A DNA stretch of 64,000 bases from Acanthochromis polyacanthus. Its lineage: Eukaryota; Chordata; Actinopteri; Pomacentridae. The position numbers and the translations under genes are program-made. The stretch spans positions 7,796,338-7,860,337 of the forward strand of contig NC_067132.1 in assembly GCF_021347895.1 (NCBI RefSeq), read 5' to 3'. The number at the start of each line of letters is the position of its first letter. The stretch's first letter is position 1. The notes below the pieces were generated by a model. That model saw only the letters and a list, made by a program, of their open reading frames with translations. It had not been told where the DNA came from and made no database searches. Positions 1 through 39,358 of this stretch are shown here, piece by piece.

Positions 1-1109
1 TAATTTTTCCTAAATTACACAAATACTGAAATGTGAAGTATTTTTCCCTCAGAGAAAAGGCCATTACTGTATGCATGCTTATTTAAAACTGTTTGACTAG
101 CTGACAAGCAAAAGTGACAGTACTGACTAGCTGTCCTGTGAAATGTAGCCTCTATCTTTTGTCCTACCTGGCTTCAACCTTTATTTCCACTCTTCTGCAT
201 GCTACATTTAACCTTTCATTTTTTTGTTAATGTCTGTTTGCATGTCATCACCCTATTTTTTTAAACTAATAAACCGAATTTCATCCACTGTATGTTGACT
301 GTGTTTCTGTGTTGGCATCCTCAGTGTGTTTTCAAAGGGAGGCTTAGGATGGGCACCTCTCTGTTTGGACATATCCTCTACAGCTGCCATGCCACAGCTA
401 TTTTATTTTGTTTGTTTTTGTTTCCAACTGCTTATCATGGGTTGTTCAGCTTGACTTGACAGTGTTGCCCGCACATATTCAGATTTTTGGTTTTCAGTTC
501 ATTTAAGGTCGAATAGAGCTCAGCCATGAAAGCTCTGATTTCTGTGTGTAGGATCAGACAGGCTGGGTTTGAAGAGGCCTTTTCAGGCTATTTTTCAAAC
601 AAAAGGCGTAATGTTTTACTCCAATCAGGAGAGTCATTTGATTTTTAATCAGCTTCTTGTGATAGCTAAATAGAGGTCAAGGGGAAGGGAAATTAGTGTT
701 GTTCATCTTGTTGTCATCCTCCTATTCTTCAGAGGCAGAGGACATGATCTAGCAGGTTTCCTGTTTTAGATCCAAGAAGAGCAAAACTTACAATGAGGTA
801 GAAAACTGAGCAGAGTCAGGCAAATACCAACAGCAGAGCAGAATAGAGACTTGTATTGTTTCAACCACAGATGAATGTCACTTTTGATGGAAATGTCATT
901 TGTGTTGCTCTACACACTCTGTAGACTAGACTTGGCATTTGCCTAAGGATCAATTTAACTAATTTTTCACAGTAGACTAGAAAATGTTTAGTTAAGATTC
1001 ACAAGGATTTGAAAAAGTTATTTGGCACATCCATAAAATACATGGAGGGGTGTCAGAGCCTTCAAAAAATATCCCTTTTCTTCGGCTTCTTGCCTTCCTC
1101 TTCCTATAG
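1..1109 (+). other. svil intronic sequence, nothing recognised
   Basis: AT-rich sequence with no exon I can support, no clear transposon end and no long simple repeat. Confidence 0.6.
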
Positions 1110-29683
<28,574 letters not shown>

Positions 29684-29883
29684 ACAGTTGAAACGGAGAA
29701 CTACTGGAGTCATCAGAAAAAAACACCACCAGGATGTTGTTTAGACAGGAGTTGCTCCTCCTGAGTTTAGTGGGGAGTTAATGATGGACAAGAGGGGCTC
29801 TGGAGGTGTAGGACAGAGGTGTACCAGCTTCTTGTGATGCACATTTCCCTCACATCTGCACTCTGTGTTGGTATTTTGGTTGT

Positions 29884-29889
29884 AATAAA
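29884..29889 (+). terminator. Proximal poly(A) signal AATAAA
   Basis: AATAAA lies about 200 nt after the svil stop codon, in GTAATAAAAAGG. It may give a short 3' UTR. Confidence 0.5.
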
Positions 29890-30485
29890 AAGGAGGCAAA
29901 TGTCGGAGGTTGTGCCTCTGAGTTAAATTCACTCTTTAATGTATGTACATATGTACGATATGCAAGATAGCCAGTGTCCTTATGCTGTCAGCCTTAAAGT
30001 CATCCATAGGACTCAGGTCTGTCAGCCTGTTGGGCAAACTCCACATCAAACTCTCTGCTATATGTGTATGTTTGTCTGTGCATAATAAATAATTTATATT
30101 TATATCAAATCTATATAGGAATTTTAAAAAAACTTCTCAGATATTCAAAAGATAATGAAATAAAGTGTGTAATTATTGTCACAGAGATTTGTGTCATACA
30201 TTGATAAATACTGGATGTTGCAAAACTTCTGCTGTACAGATCACTGTTTGCCATTTACAAATGAATCGAAGCAGCTTTTTCTTTTTTCTGAATGTGTTTA
30301 GTCATTATTGTTTCAGGATGTCAGATAGGAACAACAGAGGCGTTGACTAAAGGCAGAGTGATGATGACTGGATGTCTCTGATTTTGAAATCCTTCAGTGT
30401 ATAGTGCCTTGCTCTGTGTACAGTTTATATACAGATCCTAGTCTGCATTTTGAAGACTTTTTGTGATATGAAGAACTATTGTAGA

Positions 30486-30491
30486 AATAAA
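30486..30491 (+). terminator. Distal poly(A) signal AATAAA
   Basis: AATAAA in GTAGAAATAAACTTTG lies about 800 nt past the stop codon. Downstream sequence becomes GT-rich (ACAGTGTTGTGGT), as expected of a cleavage site. It is the likelier main signal. Confidence 0.6.
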
Positions 30492-30505
30492 CTTTGAAAG
30501 TTTGC

Positions 30506-31422
30506 TATCAGAGCACTGACTCGTTTATACAGTGTTGTGGTAAATCAATGGAATGAATTGTTGTAATGTGAATGCAATGTGAATCCTCTTTTTCTGAACC
30601 AGTAGGGGGCAGTGTAACACCAGGATCTACCAGCCCACAAACTGCTTGTTATTTCTGATTCCTCTGTTGATATCACTGACACTGAGCAGTGTTTGCATCA
30701 TTACTGTTCTGTTGTGGCCTCATTCCTTCTTATGGCAAACTGATAAGTACTGCCTGAACAGACTTTCTAGAAGACCTGGGTGACTGACTTGTACAAATGA
30801 AACAGAAAAACAGATTTTTGGCTGAAGTTCCAAGTTGCCTTTTTTGTTTTTAAGAGATCACAAACCAAACAAGTTGGAAACCACTGCGGCATCTCAGGTT
30901 GATGTCAGCTGCCACCTCTGGACTGACTTCTCATATGAAGAGAAGCAAAGATGTTACTGTTAACATTAAAGATGATCCCGCTCTGTTTGAGTGTGCCAGG
31001 GAGTCAACATCAAGACCCGAAAGTGAAATGTCTAAATTCAGCCAGCATTCGTTAGATAATTTACACCTGAGCTGTTCCTGCTGTCATATGGGAAAATGTC
31101 TACAGAACCCTTGGAGAACAGTAAAAACATTCTTCAAGCAACAAAATCAGGACAGAGGAGAGATTTATTCATCATTTGATCAAGTATATCAGTCAGATAC
31201 ACAATATAAAGATCTTTGACGTGGAGTTCAGTTCACAAATGCTGTTTTTGAGACACTTGAACATTTTTTAATTTCGTTGTGCTTTAGGTTTTTACTTGAC
31301 TTTTTCAGGGTGGAATGTTGCACTTTTTACTCTGCCAAAATTCTTTGGCAGTGTTAGTTACTATACGGGGCTTTTCAAACAAAATACTGGATGTAGATAT
31401 GACACGAAATTTAAGATGTACC
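30506..31422. other. Intergenic sequence downstream of svil, nothing recognised
   Basis: There is a 106-codon open frame at 30,899-31,219 but no known domain, codon signature or splice context supports it. Confidence 0.5.
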
Positions 31423-31434
31423 TGTAATCAAACA

Positions 31435-31584
31435 ATGATTGTTTGTCTGTATATGTAGCCCTGCAACAGACTGGCGACCTGTCCAGGGTGTCCCCTGCCT
31501 TCACCCATGTCGGCTGGGATAGACTCCAGCACCCCCCCCCCGTGACCCTAGTGAGGATAAAGCGGTGTATAGAGAATGGATGGA
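31435..31584 (+). mobile_element. 5'-truncated SINE with 12-bp target-site duplication
   Basis: Only the 3' part of the SINE family is present (GGCGACCTGTCCAGGGTGTC to GAATGGATGGA). TGTAATCAAACA is duplicated at 31,423-31,434 and 31,585-31,596. Truncation at the 5' end indicates incomplete reverse transcription. Confidence 0.88.
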
Positions 31585-31668
31585 TGTAATCAAACAGAAC
31601 ATTAACAGTTAAAAACTTACACAACCTCATCTAGCTACACTAACAAGCTACTTTAACACATATAGATA

Positions 31669-31954
31669 CATTACCATTCAAAAGTTTGGGGTCACCCAGA
31701 CAATTTCATGTTTTCTATGAAAACTCACGCTTTTATTCATTAGAACACAGGAGTGATGGTTGCTGGAAATGTTCCTCTGTACCCCTATGTTGATATTCCA
31801 TTAAAAATCAGCTCGTTCCAGCTAGAATAGTCAATTACCACATTAACAATGTCTAGACTGGATTTCTGATTAATGTTATGGTCATTTAAAAAAACTGCTT
31901 TTCTTTCATAAATGCAGGCATTTCTAAGTGACCCCAATCTTCTGAATGGTAGTG
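31669..31954 (+). mobile_element. Tc1-type MITE, 286 bp
   Basis: The ends ACCATTCAAAAGTTTGGGGT and, inverted, ACCCCAATCTTCTGAATGGT follow a TA at 31,667. There is no coding capacity. It is the same family as 54,115-54,478 in the opposite orientation. Confidence 0.85.
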
Positions 31955-32186
31955 CACATGAAGACTCATAACTCTGCTAAACTTATGTTGTAGTAGACTA
32001 ACAAAATAAGGTTGTTTTTTTATCATTTGAAAAACTGTAATCCATAAGAGACACGTGGAAAAGAAATCCTAAAAAAAATCTAGTAATAGTAGTTAAAATT
32101 GATAAGGTTGTCCTGTATATTGAGTCACTAAAAACACAAGACTGATTTTATTGTCATGTGTAAATTTCCAGAGACTTGGGCATTTA

Positions 32187-32613
32187 CACTACCAGTCAAA
32201 AGTTTGGACACATCTTCTCATTTCATGCTTTGTCTTTATTTTCATGACTATTTACATTTTAGATTCTCCCTGAAGGCATCGGAATTATGAATGAACAAAT
32301 ATGGAATTATGTAGTAAATGTAAAAGTGTGAAATAAGTCCAGAAAAAATGATTTTTCAACAGGACAGTGACCCTAAACACACCTCCAGGCTGTGCAAGGA
32401 TTATTTGACCAAGAAGGAGAGTGATGGAGTGCTGCTTAGGTCAGACGACCTCCACAGTCACCTTATTTCACACTTTTTTGTTTGCTACATAATTACATCT
32501 GTGTTCATTCATAGTTCTGATTCCTTCAGTCAGAATCTACAATATAAATAGTTATGAAAATAAAGAAAAAAAACATTAAATGAGAAGGTGTGTCCAACGT
32601 TTGATTGATAGTG
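32187..32613 (+). mobile_element. Internally deleted Tc1-like element
   Basis: The left end is CACTACCAGTCAAAAGTTTG after TA. The right end contains GAGAAGGTGTGTCCAACGTT. The core keeps a small piece of transposase around the second catalytic Asp (MIFQQDSDPKHTSRLCKDYL, then TKKESDGVLL). About a kilobase is missing compared with full elements. Confidence 0.85.
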
Positions 32614-33191
32614 GTTTGCCACAGCTGGACACTGAGAATGGTCTTTTTCTATTCAAAATGGTCATAAAGACTAATCATCCATAAGAAAAAAATGTCTATT
32701 TCTTCAGTACTTTTTGCATTATTAGTCTCCATCTTAAAATCAAAGTGTCTGAAAAACAGAAGATTATTTCCATCATAAACACGTGAAATAAAGTCTAACC
32801 TTGAGTAGATCTCATGCTGTGGTGTGTGGTCTGCTTATTTCAGCTAAAGAGCCTCAGGTGGTACAGAGGCTCCATCCAACTCTCAAAGTGACTGTCCAGG
32901 TCCACACTGGACAGGAGACACAAGAGAGACACCGCGAGCAAAAGGACCTGAGGCACGTGGCTGCGCTCCACATTATATAAATCCACACCACTTTTTATGG
33001 GCTCCATCAGGGTAGAGATCTAAATCTGGGTTAACAAGCAGAGCTTACCGCTAAGAGCCCAGGGCACCAGAAAAGAGAGAAAAAAGTCTTCTGTCTGAAA
33101 TTCATTTCCCATAAATCATCTGGGCTCTGAGTCTTTGAAGTGGCTTTCTTAGACTTTGGACAGGAAGTGTTGGGCTCAGATATTTTCCAAC

Positions 33192-33282
33192 CCAAAGAGG
33201 GGAGGAGAGAGGAGAGGAGAGGAAGAGGAGAAGAGGAGAGGAAAGGAAAGGAAAGGAAGAGAGAAAAGGAGAGGAGAGGAAC
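33192..33282 (+). repeat. Polypurine tract (GGA/GGAA)n
   Basis: About 90 bases of almost pure A and G, made of GAGAGGA and GGAAA units. It could form a triplex or act as a replication barrier. Confidence 0.95.
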
Positions 33283-33589
33283 ACATCTGCATTGTGACGC
33301 TCAGAGCAAGTGATAATCCACACATAAATAGAAACTCTGAACAAAACCGAAGCGCAGCATGCAGAGGAATATGTGCTAAGCCTGGTTTGGACTCTCATTG
33401 TTCACTGCTTGTCATCTTGTGTGGATTGAGGAGAGGGGAGGGGAGGAGTGCTGTTGAGCCGGCACGCCGCCAAATGCAAATATTGTGGAATAAATGGTGC
33501 TAAAGCTCAACTGTGCCACTTTGCACCTAAGCCTGTGTTGAATTAACACTGTTATCATAAACAAAACATTATGTTAGTGTGGCAGTGGG

Positions 33590-33865
33590 CTGAGCGTCGA
33601 CAGATGGTTAAGAGCATTAGGGAGATACCTGCCAAAGGGTGCTTTTCACCCCATGTTTGGCCTATTAGAATTCACAGGCGAGCCATGGCTGCAAAAGCGC
33701 CCATGGCATATGGCCCAGTAAATATTGACTGATATTTTAATTACCTTTTGCATAATCTAATAATTAATCACAAACATTACAGTTTCACCTTTACCCAGCG
33801 CCGCTTCAGAGGCGCACAGCGTCCAAATCACTTTCAGGATGAAGAGCTGTCACATAATAATCAAA
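33590..33865. promoter_or_regulatory. Candidate conserved non-coding element
   Basis: A repeat-free block with balanced composition. It contains homeobox-type cores (TTTTAATTACC, TAATAATTAATCA), an octamer-like TTTTGCATAA and the palindromic-looking GCCATGGCTGCAAAAGCGCC. No frame is coding. Conservation cannot be judged from one genome, so this is an inference from composition. Confidence 0.3.
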
Positions 33866-35097
33866 GATGGGATGTGTTTGTCCAGCTTTCAGGCATTTCA
33901 ACAATGTAGAGGACAGCAGAAGTGCTGTGGAAGAAGGCAGAAAACAAGAAACATGTTTTCCAGCTCAAAATATTGCAGTTTTTACTCATAATTAAAAGGC
34001 AATGCTTACACATCTGAACACATATTTGCAGATTTTGCACATATTGACAACTATGATGGCTGACATAGATTATGATGGAGGTTCATTACTCTGCACATAT
34101 TTGCTAATAATATTTCCACACAGTAATGCCTCCATACAAGCTGGAGGACCCAGAGGTCAGAGACACACATACTCTCTGTGATTTCTCTGTTCTAACTTGA
34201 TTTAATGTGCTCGAAAGCCTCTAAAGTCACTACAGGGTGGTTTACTGTCCTGAAAGTCACACATAATAGTTTACAAGGGGATTTTCAAGCTCCTCTGTTC
34301 GAGTAATAAAATTTCTCACAGGAAATTGACGGCAGAATGGGAACAATTTTCTACAGCAGAATATAACAGCATAAACTAATATAAGACAGAACATTTAGCC
34401 AATCAGGAGAGAGCATCTAGAATGCTTTGAGGATTGACATTACATTGTGTCTTTGCAGCACATCTCCTGTAGATCTCAGTAGAACGGCAGCGTGTGAAGC
34501 TATTGTACAGGTGTGAGAGTCATGGTGATTTACATTCATGTCTCTGCGTCCTGTAAAGGGAATGTATGAAAAGAAAAGCTGGTTGCAGCTCAGCAACACA
34601 AAACTGGGCTTTGAGTCAAAAAACGGTCTTGGAGATACAACAAACACCTGGCAGAGTGCGCAGCAGCAACATACTGTACATCCCACTGTCTTCTGTAGAC
34701 TCTGAGGGGTGGTGGGCTGCACTGAGTGGGTGTGGAGGAGAGGGTGGTTGGATACACACCGTGTCGCCACATCAAACTCCTCGCAGGGCAGAGGAGTTCA
34801 GAGGAGGCCTGTGTAACAGAATAATCCAGCACAGGCTCCAGCATCCAACAACTTAGCATGCAAGAGAGGGTGAGCAGATGAAAAACAGCGAGAAGCACGC
34901 AGCGCCTTGCCAACCTCTTCGGAAAAGGCAGCAGCTTCTTCTCTCTCTTGTTGCTGTTTCTGGGCAGGCAGTTAAAACATTGAGCAACACTCCAGCAACA
35001 GTTGGATGGACAGAACCCTGCTGTGTATATTGTTCTACTGTGATTGCATGAAATTCCCCTCTAATTGCTCGTTGCTTCACACAGGCCAACGGCTGAT

Positions 35098-35162
35098 ATT
35101 GAGACCATCTGAGAGCTTTCAGAGTGAATGTGTGTGTGTGTGCGTGTGTGTGTGTGTGTGTG
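35098..35162. other. Intergenic sequence with short (GT)n
   Basis: The stretch from about 33,870 to 35,420 holds only a short GT repeat at 35,130-35,161 and otherwise nothing I recognise. Confidence 0.5.
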
Positions 35163-35420
35163 CAGAGTTGGAGGACGGCCTGGAAAATGAGGCGGTGAGG
35201 TCTGACAGTTTGGACGGCTGATTGTAGCTTTCACCTGCGACTTCATGTAGGTAACTGAATGTATGACAGGATCTATAAAACTTCCATATGGAGACCATAC
35301 AGAGCTAAAGTTACTGCTTCTCATAGGAGTCACTGACAGAGGTGTTAATAACAGGCTGACATGAACTTAGTCTCTGAATTAACACCAGAAGTAAAGCACT
35401 GGCTTCTTTTAAGAACATAC

Positions 35421-36220
35421 ACTACCAGTGAAAAGTTTGGACACACCTTCTCATTAAATGGTTTTTCTATATTTTCATAACCATTTACATTGTAGATTCT
35501 CACTGAAGGCATCAAAGCTATGAATGAACACATGGAAAATAAGTTATAGAATGTTTTACATTTCAGATTCTTCTAAACAGCCAGCCTTTGCTTTGATCAC
35601 TGCTTTGCACACTCTTGGCATTCTCTGGATGAGCTTCATGAGGTAGAACCTGAAATAGTTTTCCAACAGTTTTGAAGGAGTTCCAGAGATGCTGAGCACT
35701 TGTTGGCCCTTTTGCCTTCACTCTGCAGTCCATCCCAAACTGTCTGGACTGGGTTTAGGTCAGGTGACTGTGGAGGCTAGGTCATCTGATGCAGCACCCC
35801 ATCATCTACTTCTAGGTCAAATAGCCCTTACACACCTGGATGTGTGCTTGGGGTCATTGTCCTGTTGAAAAATAAATAATGGTCCAACCGGATGGGATGG
35901 TATGTCATTGCAGGATGCTGTGCTAGCCATGCCGGTTCCGTGTTACTTCGGTTTAGAATAAATCTTCAACAGTTTCACCGGCAAAGCACCCCACACCATC
36001 ACACCTCCTCCTCCATGCTTGACAGTGTGAGCCATGCATGTAGAGACCATCCGTTCACCTTTTCTACTTTGCACAAAGACATGGTGGGTGGAACCAAAGG
36101 TCTCAGATTTGGTTTCATCAGACAAAAGCGCAGATTTCCACTAGTGTAATGTCCATTCCTGGTGCTTCTTGGCCCAAACAAATCACTTCTACTTGTTGCT
36201 TTTCCTTAGTAGTTGTAGGA
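35421..36220 (-). mobile_element. Tc1-like element, truncated
   Basis: The 3' terminal repeat (ACTACCAGTGAAAAGTTTGG) is at the left. On the minus strand the sequence reads as decayed transposase, including VKHGGGGVMVWGALP (plus-strand ACACCATCACACCTCC). It stops near 36,220 without the 5' end, so the N-terminal half of the transposase is missing. Same family as 32,187-32,613. Confidence 0.8.
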
Positions 36221-37105
36221 TCCACCAGCCATTATCAACAGTGAAACAGAACCAGGACAGGGTTTTGTTTATTCCAGCACCTATAGCTCTGGAGTCCTAG
36301 CACCTCTGCAGCCTCAGGACAGAGACGGGCTCCCCTTTTGATCAGCGAAGCAAGAGGGACTCCAGGACACCACGGCAGATGTGGGACATGTCTGGCATGG
36401 GGGCGCGAAGCACCGAGTCAGCAGGAAGCGAGGCCGAGAGCTGAATTGAAAGGATTCCCGCCAATACAGACCTCCAAGATGTGTACTGGACCTGTCTTAG
36501 CAAGAGACTGGCTCAAAACCCCCAAGTACCACCAAACCTCCAAGTAACCAAAGTGATGGCAATAAAAATTCTGACTGATTCCTGAACCAGAGAAGGGAAG
36601 AAGCTCAGAAACTTGGAGGACCATTTCAAAGACATTCCGTTTACTGAATAAGGAACTCTGGACTCACATCTGAACTAACAAAGACAATCATCCCACAATT
36701 CTGGACTCAATTCCTTTATATGTACATTCATTTCACAGAACAAATGAACTTTTCAATAACCTCCTGTTAGAAAATGACTTTTTTTTCTCTCTTAAAGCCT
36801 ATTTTGGGTGAGAACTATACAGAAAATCAACTGATGAAGTCACAAAAATGTAATCAATTTTGTGAGTAGATCAAATTTTTCAAAATCAAATTAACAACAA
36901 AAAAAAAACAACCTGACCTGATGTCATTTTTGGATTTAGCGGTACAAAATGGTCCTAATTCAGTTGAAAAAAAACCTAGACAACTTGCAAAAAAATAAAT
37001 TTGTAACCCAGTGTTATCATTCATGAATTATAAATGACACGTCTTGTTTCAGTCTAATAAACTGGTCAACAATGATCATATTACTCCTAAGAAACATCTG
37101 TCTTA
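36221..37105. other. Intergenic sequence, nothing recognised
   Basis: The 36,320-36,560 part is less AT-rich and purine-heavy, and may be an old repeat, but I could not match it to any family. Confidence 0.4.
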
Positions 37106-38082
37106 CAGCACCTGTTGAAAGTTTGGAAACACTTCCTTGTTTAAGATTTTTATTTTTTACTATTTCCGTCAGTGTAGAATAAGACTGAAGACATCAACAT
37201 TATGACATAACACCTGTGGAATTATCTGGCAAGAAAAACAAAGCTAAATCTGTTTCCTATTGTAGGTTCCTCAGAGCTTTGTCTTGCTGACAGCTTTAAC
37301 ACTGATGTCAATGCGTTAACCAGCTTCACGAGGTTGTCACCTAGAATGATTTCCTGTCAATCGGTGAGTCTTGTCAGAATGAACTGGAGGAGTTTCTTGC
37401 CTTCTGAATGGGACCTTCATTGGGTTGTGCTGAGGTAGTATTGGTATGCAGCAAACAGCAATAGACTATTCAATATTATGGCAAGAACCTCTCAGCAAAA
37501 CAGTCCATTATTACTTTAAAACACTTTGAAAAACTGTGCAAATTTCTAAAACCATAAAACACTTGTTTGAAAGTGGCTCTCATATGGTCAGCCTCAGGAC
37601 CAAGAGTTCCCTCTTCTGCAGGACGACTTTATTAGAGCTACAGCCTCAACTGTGGAGGGAGACTGTATGAATCAGGGCTCCATGGTGGAAGTGCTGGAAA
37701 GAAACTGCTGCTGAGAGAGACCAAGAACAAGAAGAGAACTGCTTGGGTCCAGAAACACAAGGAATAGACGTTGGACCAGCAGAAACTTTGACTTTGATCT
37801 GATGAGTCCTGATGTGAGCTTTATGGTCGTTGTTGCTTTGTGTTTGTGAGACCTGGAGAAGGTGATCTGGGGCCTATTTCACGAAGCAGGTTTTACAAAC
37901 TCTGAGTTTAATCCTCAACTCTGAGCTGATCTACTCTGAGACAGGAAACTCTGAGTTTTCGGTTTCACAACGGCTGATTTGAGTTGGTTTAATCAACTCG
38001 GAGTAGTTTCACTCAGAGTTAAGCGCGTGCACCGCAACTCTGAAAAGACAGCATCAATGGAGCCCCGATTCGACGAGTCACC

Positions 38083-38637
38083 ATGGCAACGGGGAAGCGA
38101 AAGGCTGCGTTTTTGAACTGGAAGTTTTTAACGCGCTCATATGGCAAGTTTGAACACGTTTTTAGAAAGAAGTGCAACACCGCTGCAGCTGCAAAAGAGA
38201 GGGAGAGCGTGGAGAACATTGCTGCCCGGGTCAATGCGTAAGTTTAAATGTAGTCCTTTGTATTCGTAATAATATTACAGGGAAAAACTGTCTGAATCGT
38301 AGAATATTGAGTTATTTCATTTAGGTGAAATCTCGCGGGGGAGAAGTGCACGTGGCAGCAGCTTAAGATGAAATATAAAAACATTGTTCAAACAGGTCAG
38401 ACCTCGGCATTATCTCATGGAGGTACTTCATGTTGATCATGTTTTACATTGTAAAGTAGCCTAAATATTAAGTGGCTGTTTGACTGTGCAGTTGTTTTAT
38501 CCACACATAGCCTAAATGTCTGCATCCATATCATGTCCTGTTAAATAATTAAGCCTATTTAAACTAACATAGACTTCTGCTCAGCCAACAGAAAGAAAGC
38601 AGATGCCTGTAAAACGGGTGGTATAAAAGGTCATGGA

Positions 38638-38691
<54 letters not shown>

Positions 38692-39240
38692 CATATGATT
38701 ATTTAGTTCTCTTTTGTGTCTTTTTTTGTCTTTTGGCCCCTTCACACCACAGACCTTGTAACTGTAAGTAGGCGACACTCCAAAGATTTATCCAAATGGT
38801 AGTTTAAATGTACTGAAACATTTCACTGATCTAGGATGAAGAGGATGAAACTGTGTCTGCTGCCTTTACAGAGGGGGATTCAGAAAGGCATACAGAGGTA
38901 TGTTACTGATAGTTCTCTTCTCATTCACATTTTGGGTGGAATATAGAGTGTGACATTTAGCCTACACTGAAGTATTGCACATTCTCATCCTTTTTAACAG
39001 AGAATGGCTGGACAGCAGCAGGATGGTCCCTCAGCTTCCACTGCACAGACTGACACAGTGAGATGGATGTTCAGGAAACACCAGAGCTTCATTCTGTGGA
39101 ATTCATGTGCAACTGTATAATTTAATGTCCTCTATGTATTCCCAGTTATCAGTAAAACGGATTTACAAACTGCATTTGCTGAAAAAAAAAAAAAAAAAAA
39201 AAAAAAAACAGATTAGGAGGGCAGATCTGGAAATTGAAAT
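38083..39240 (+). pseudogene. Harbinger Myb/SANT-like DNA-binding protein, decayed
   Basis: First block 38,083-38,237: MATGKRKAAFLNWKFLTRSY then KKCNTAAAAKERESVENIAA and RVN before donor GTAAGT. Second block 38,325-38,395: after a TGA where a Cys codon is expected, it reads TWQQLKMKYKNIVQT. Further short acidic and coiled pieces (DEEDETVSAAFTEGDSERHT; IRRADLEIEILEHKLE) follow, with a poly(A) run at 39,181-39,208. These match the partner protein that helps Harbinger transposase enter the nucleus and bind DNA. Confidence 0.75.
38641..38697 (+). repeat. (TA)n microsatellite in Harbinger intron
   Basis: About 57 bp of AT/TA repeats. Confidence 0.97.
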
Positions 39241-39358
39241 ACTGGAGCACAAGTTAGAGGTTGGTGATGGTCACAGGTGAATTATGTTAACTACTGGAAA
39301 ATTAACTGAACTATCTCTTTGATTTGTAGGAAATAAAGAAGACCAAATGAAATGTGTA

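Larger units (their letters stand above)
29684..30505 (+). other. svil: svil 3' untranslated region
   Basis: About 0.8 kb of AT-rich non-coding sequence runs from the stop codon to just past the second AATAAA. No repeat was seen inside it. The end is inferred from the distal poly(A) signal. Confidence 0.7.

Noticed and set aside
30899..31219. 106-codon open frame downstream of svil
   Set aside because: No domain, no splice or promoter context, ordinary composition for chance frames in this region.
34417..34913. Overlapping open frames on both strands (96-117 codons)
   Set aside because: Overlap in several frames with no domain indicates chance openness in moderate-GC sequence.
36320..36560. 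Possible LINE ORF1-like or exon fragment (purine-rich, moderate GC)
   Set aside because: Frames give no motif I can name; left as unrecognised sequence.
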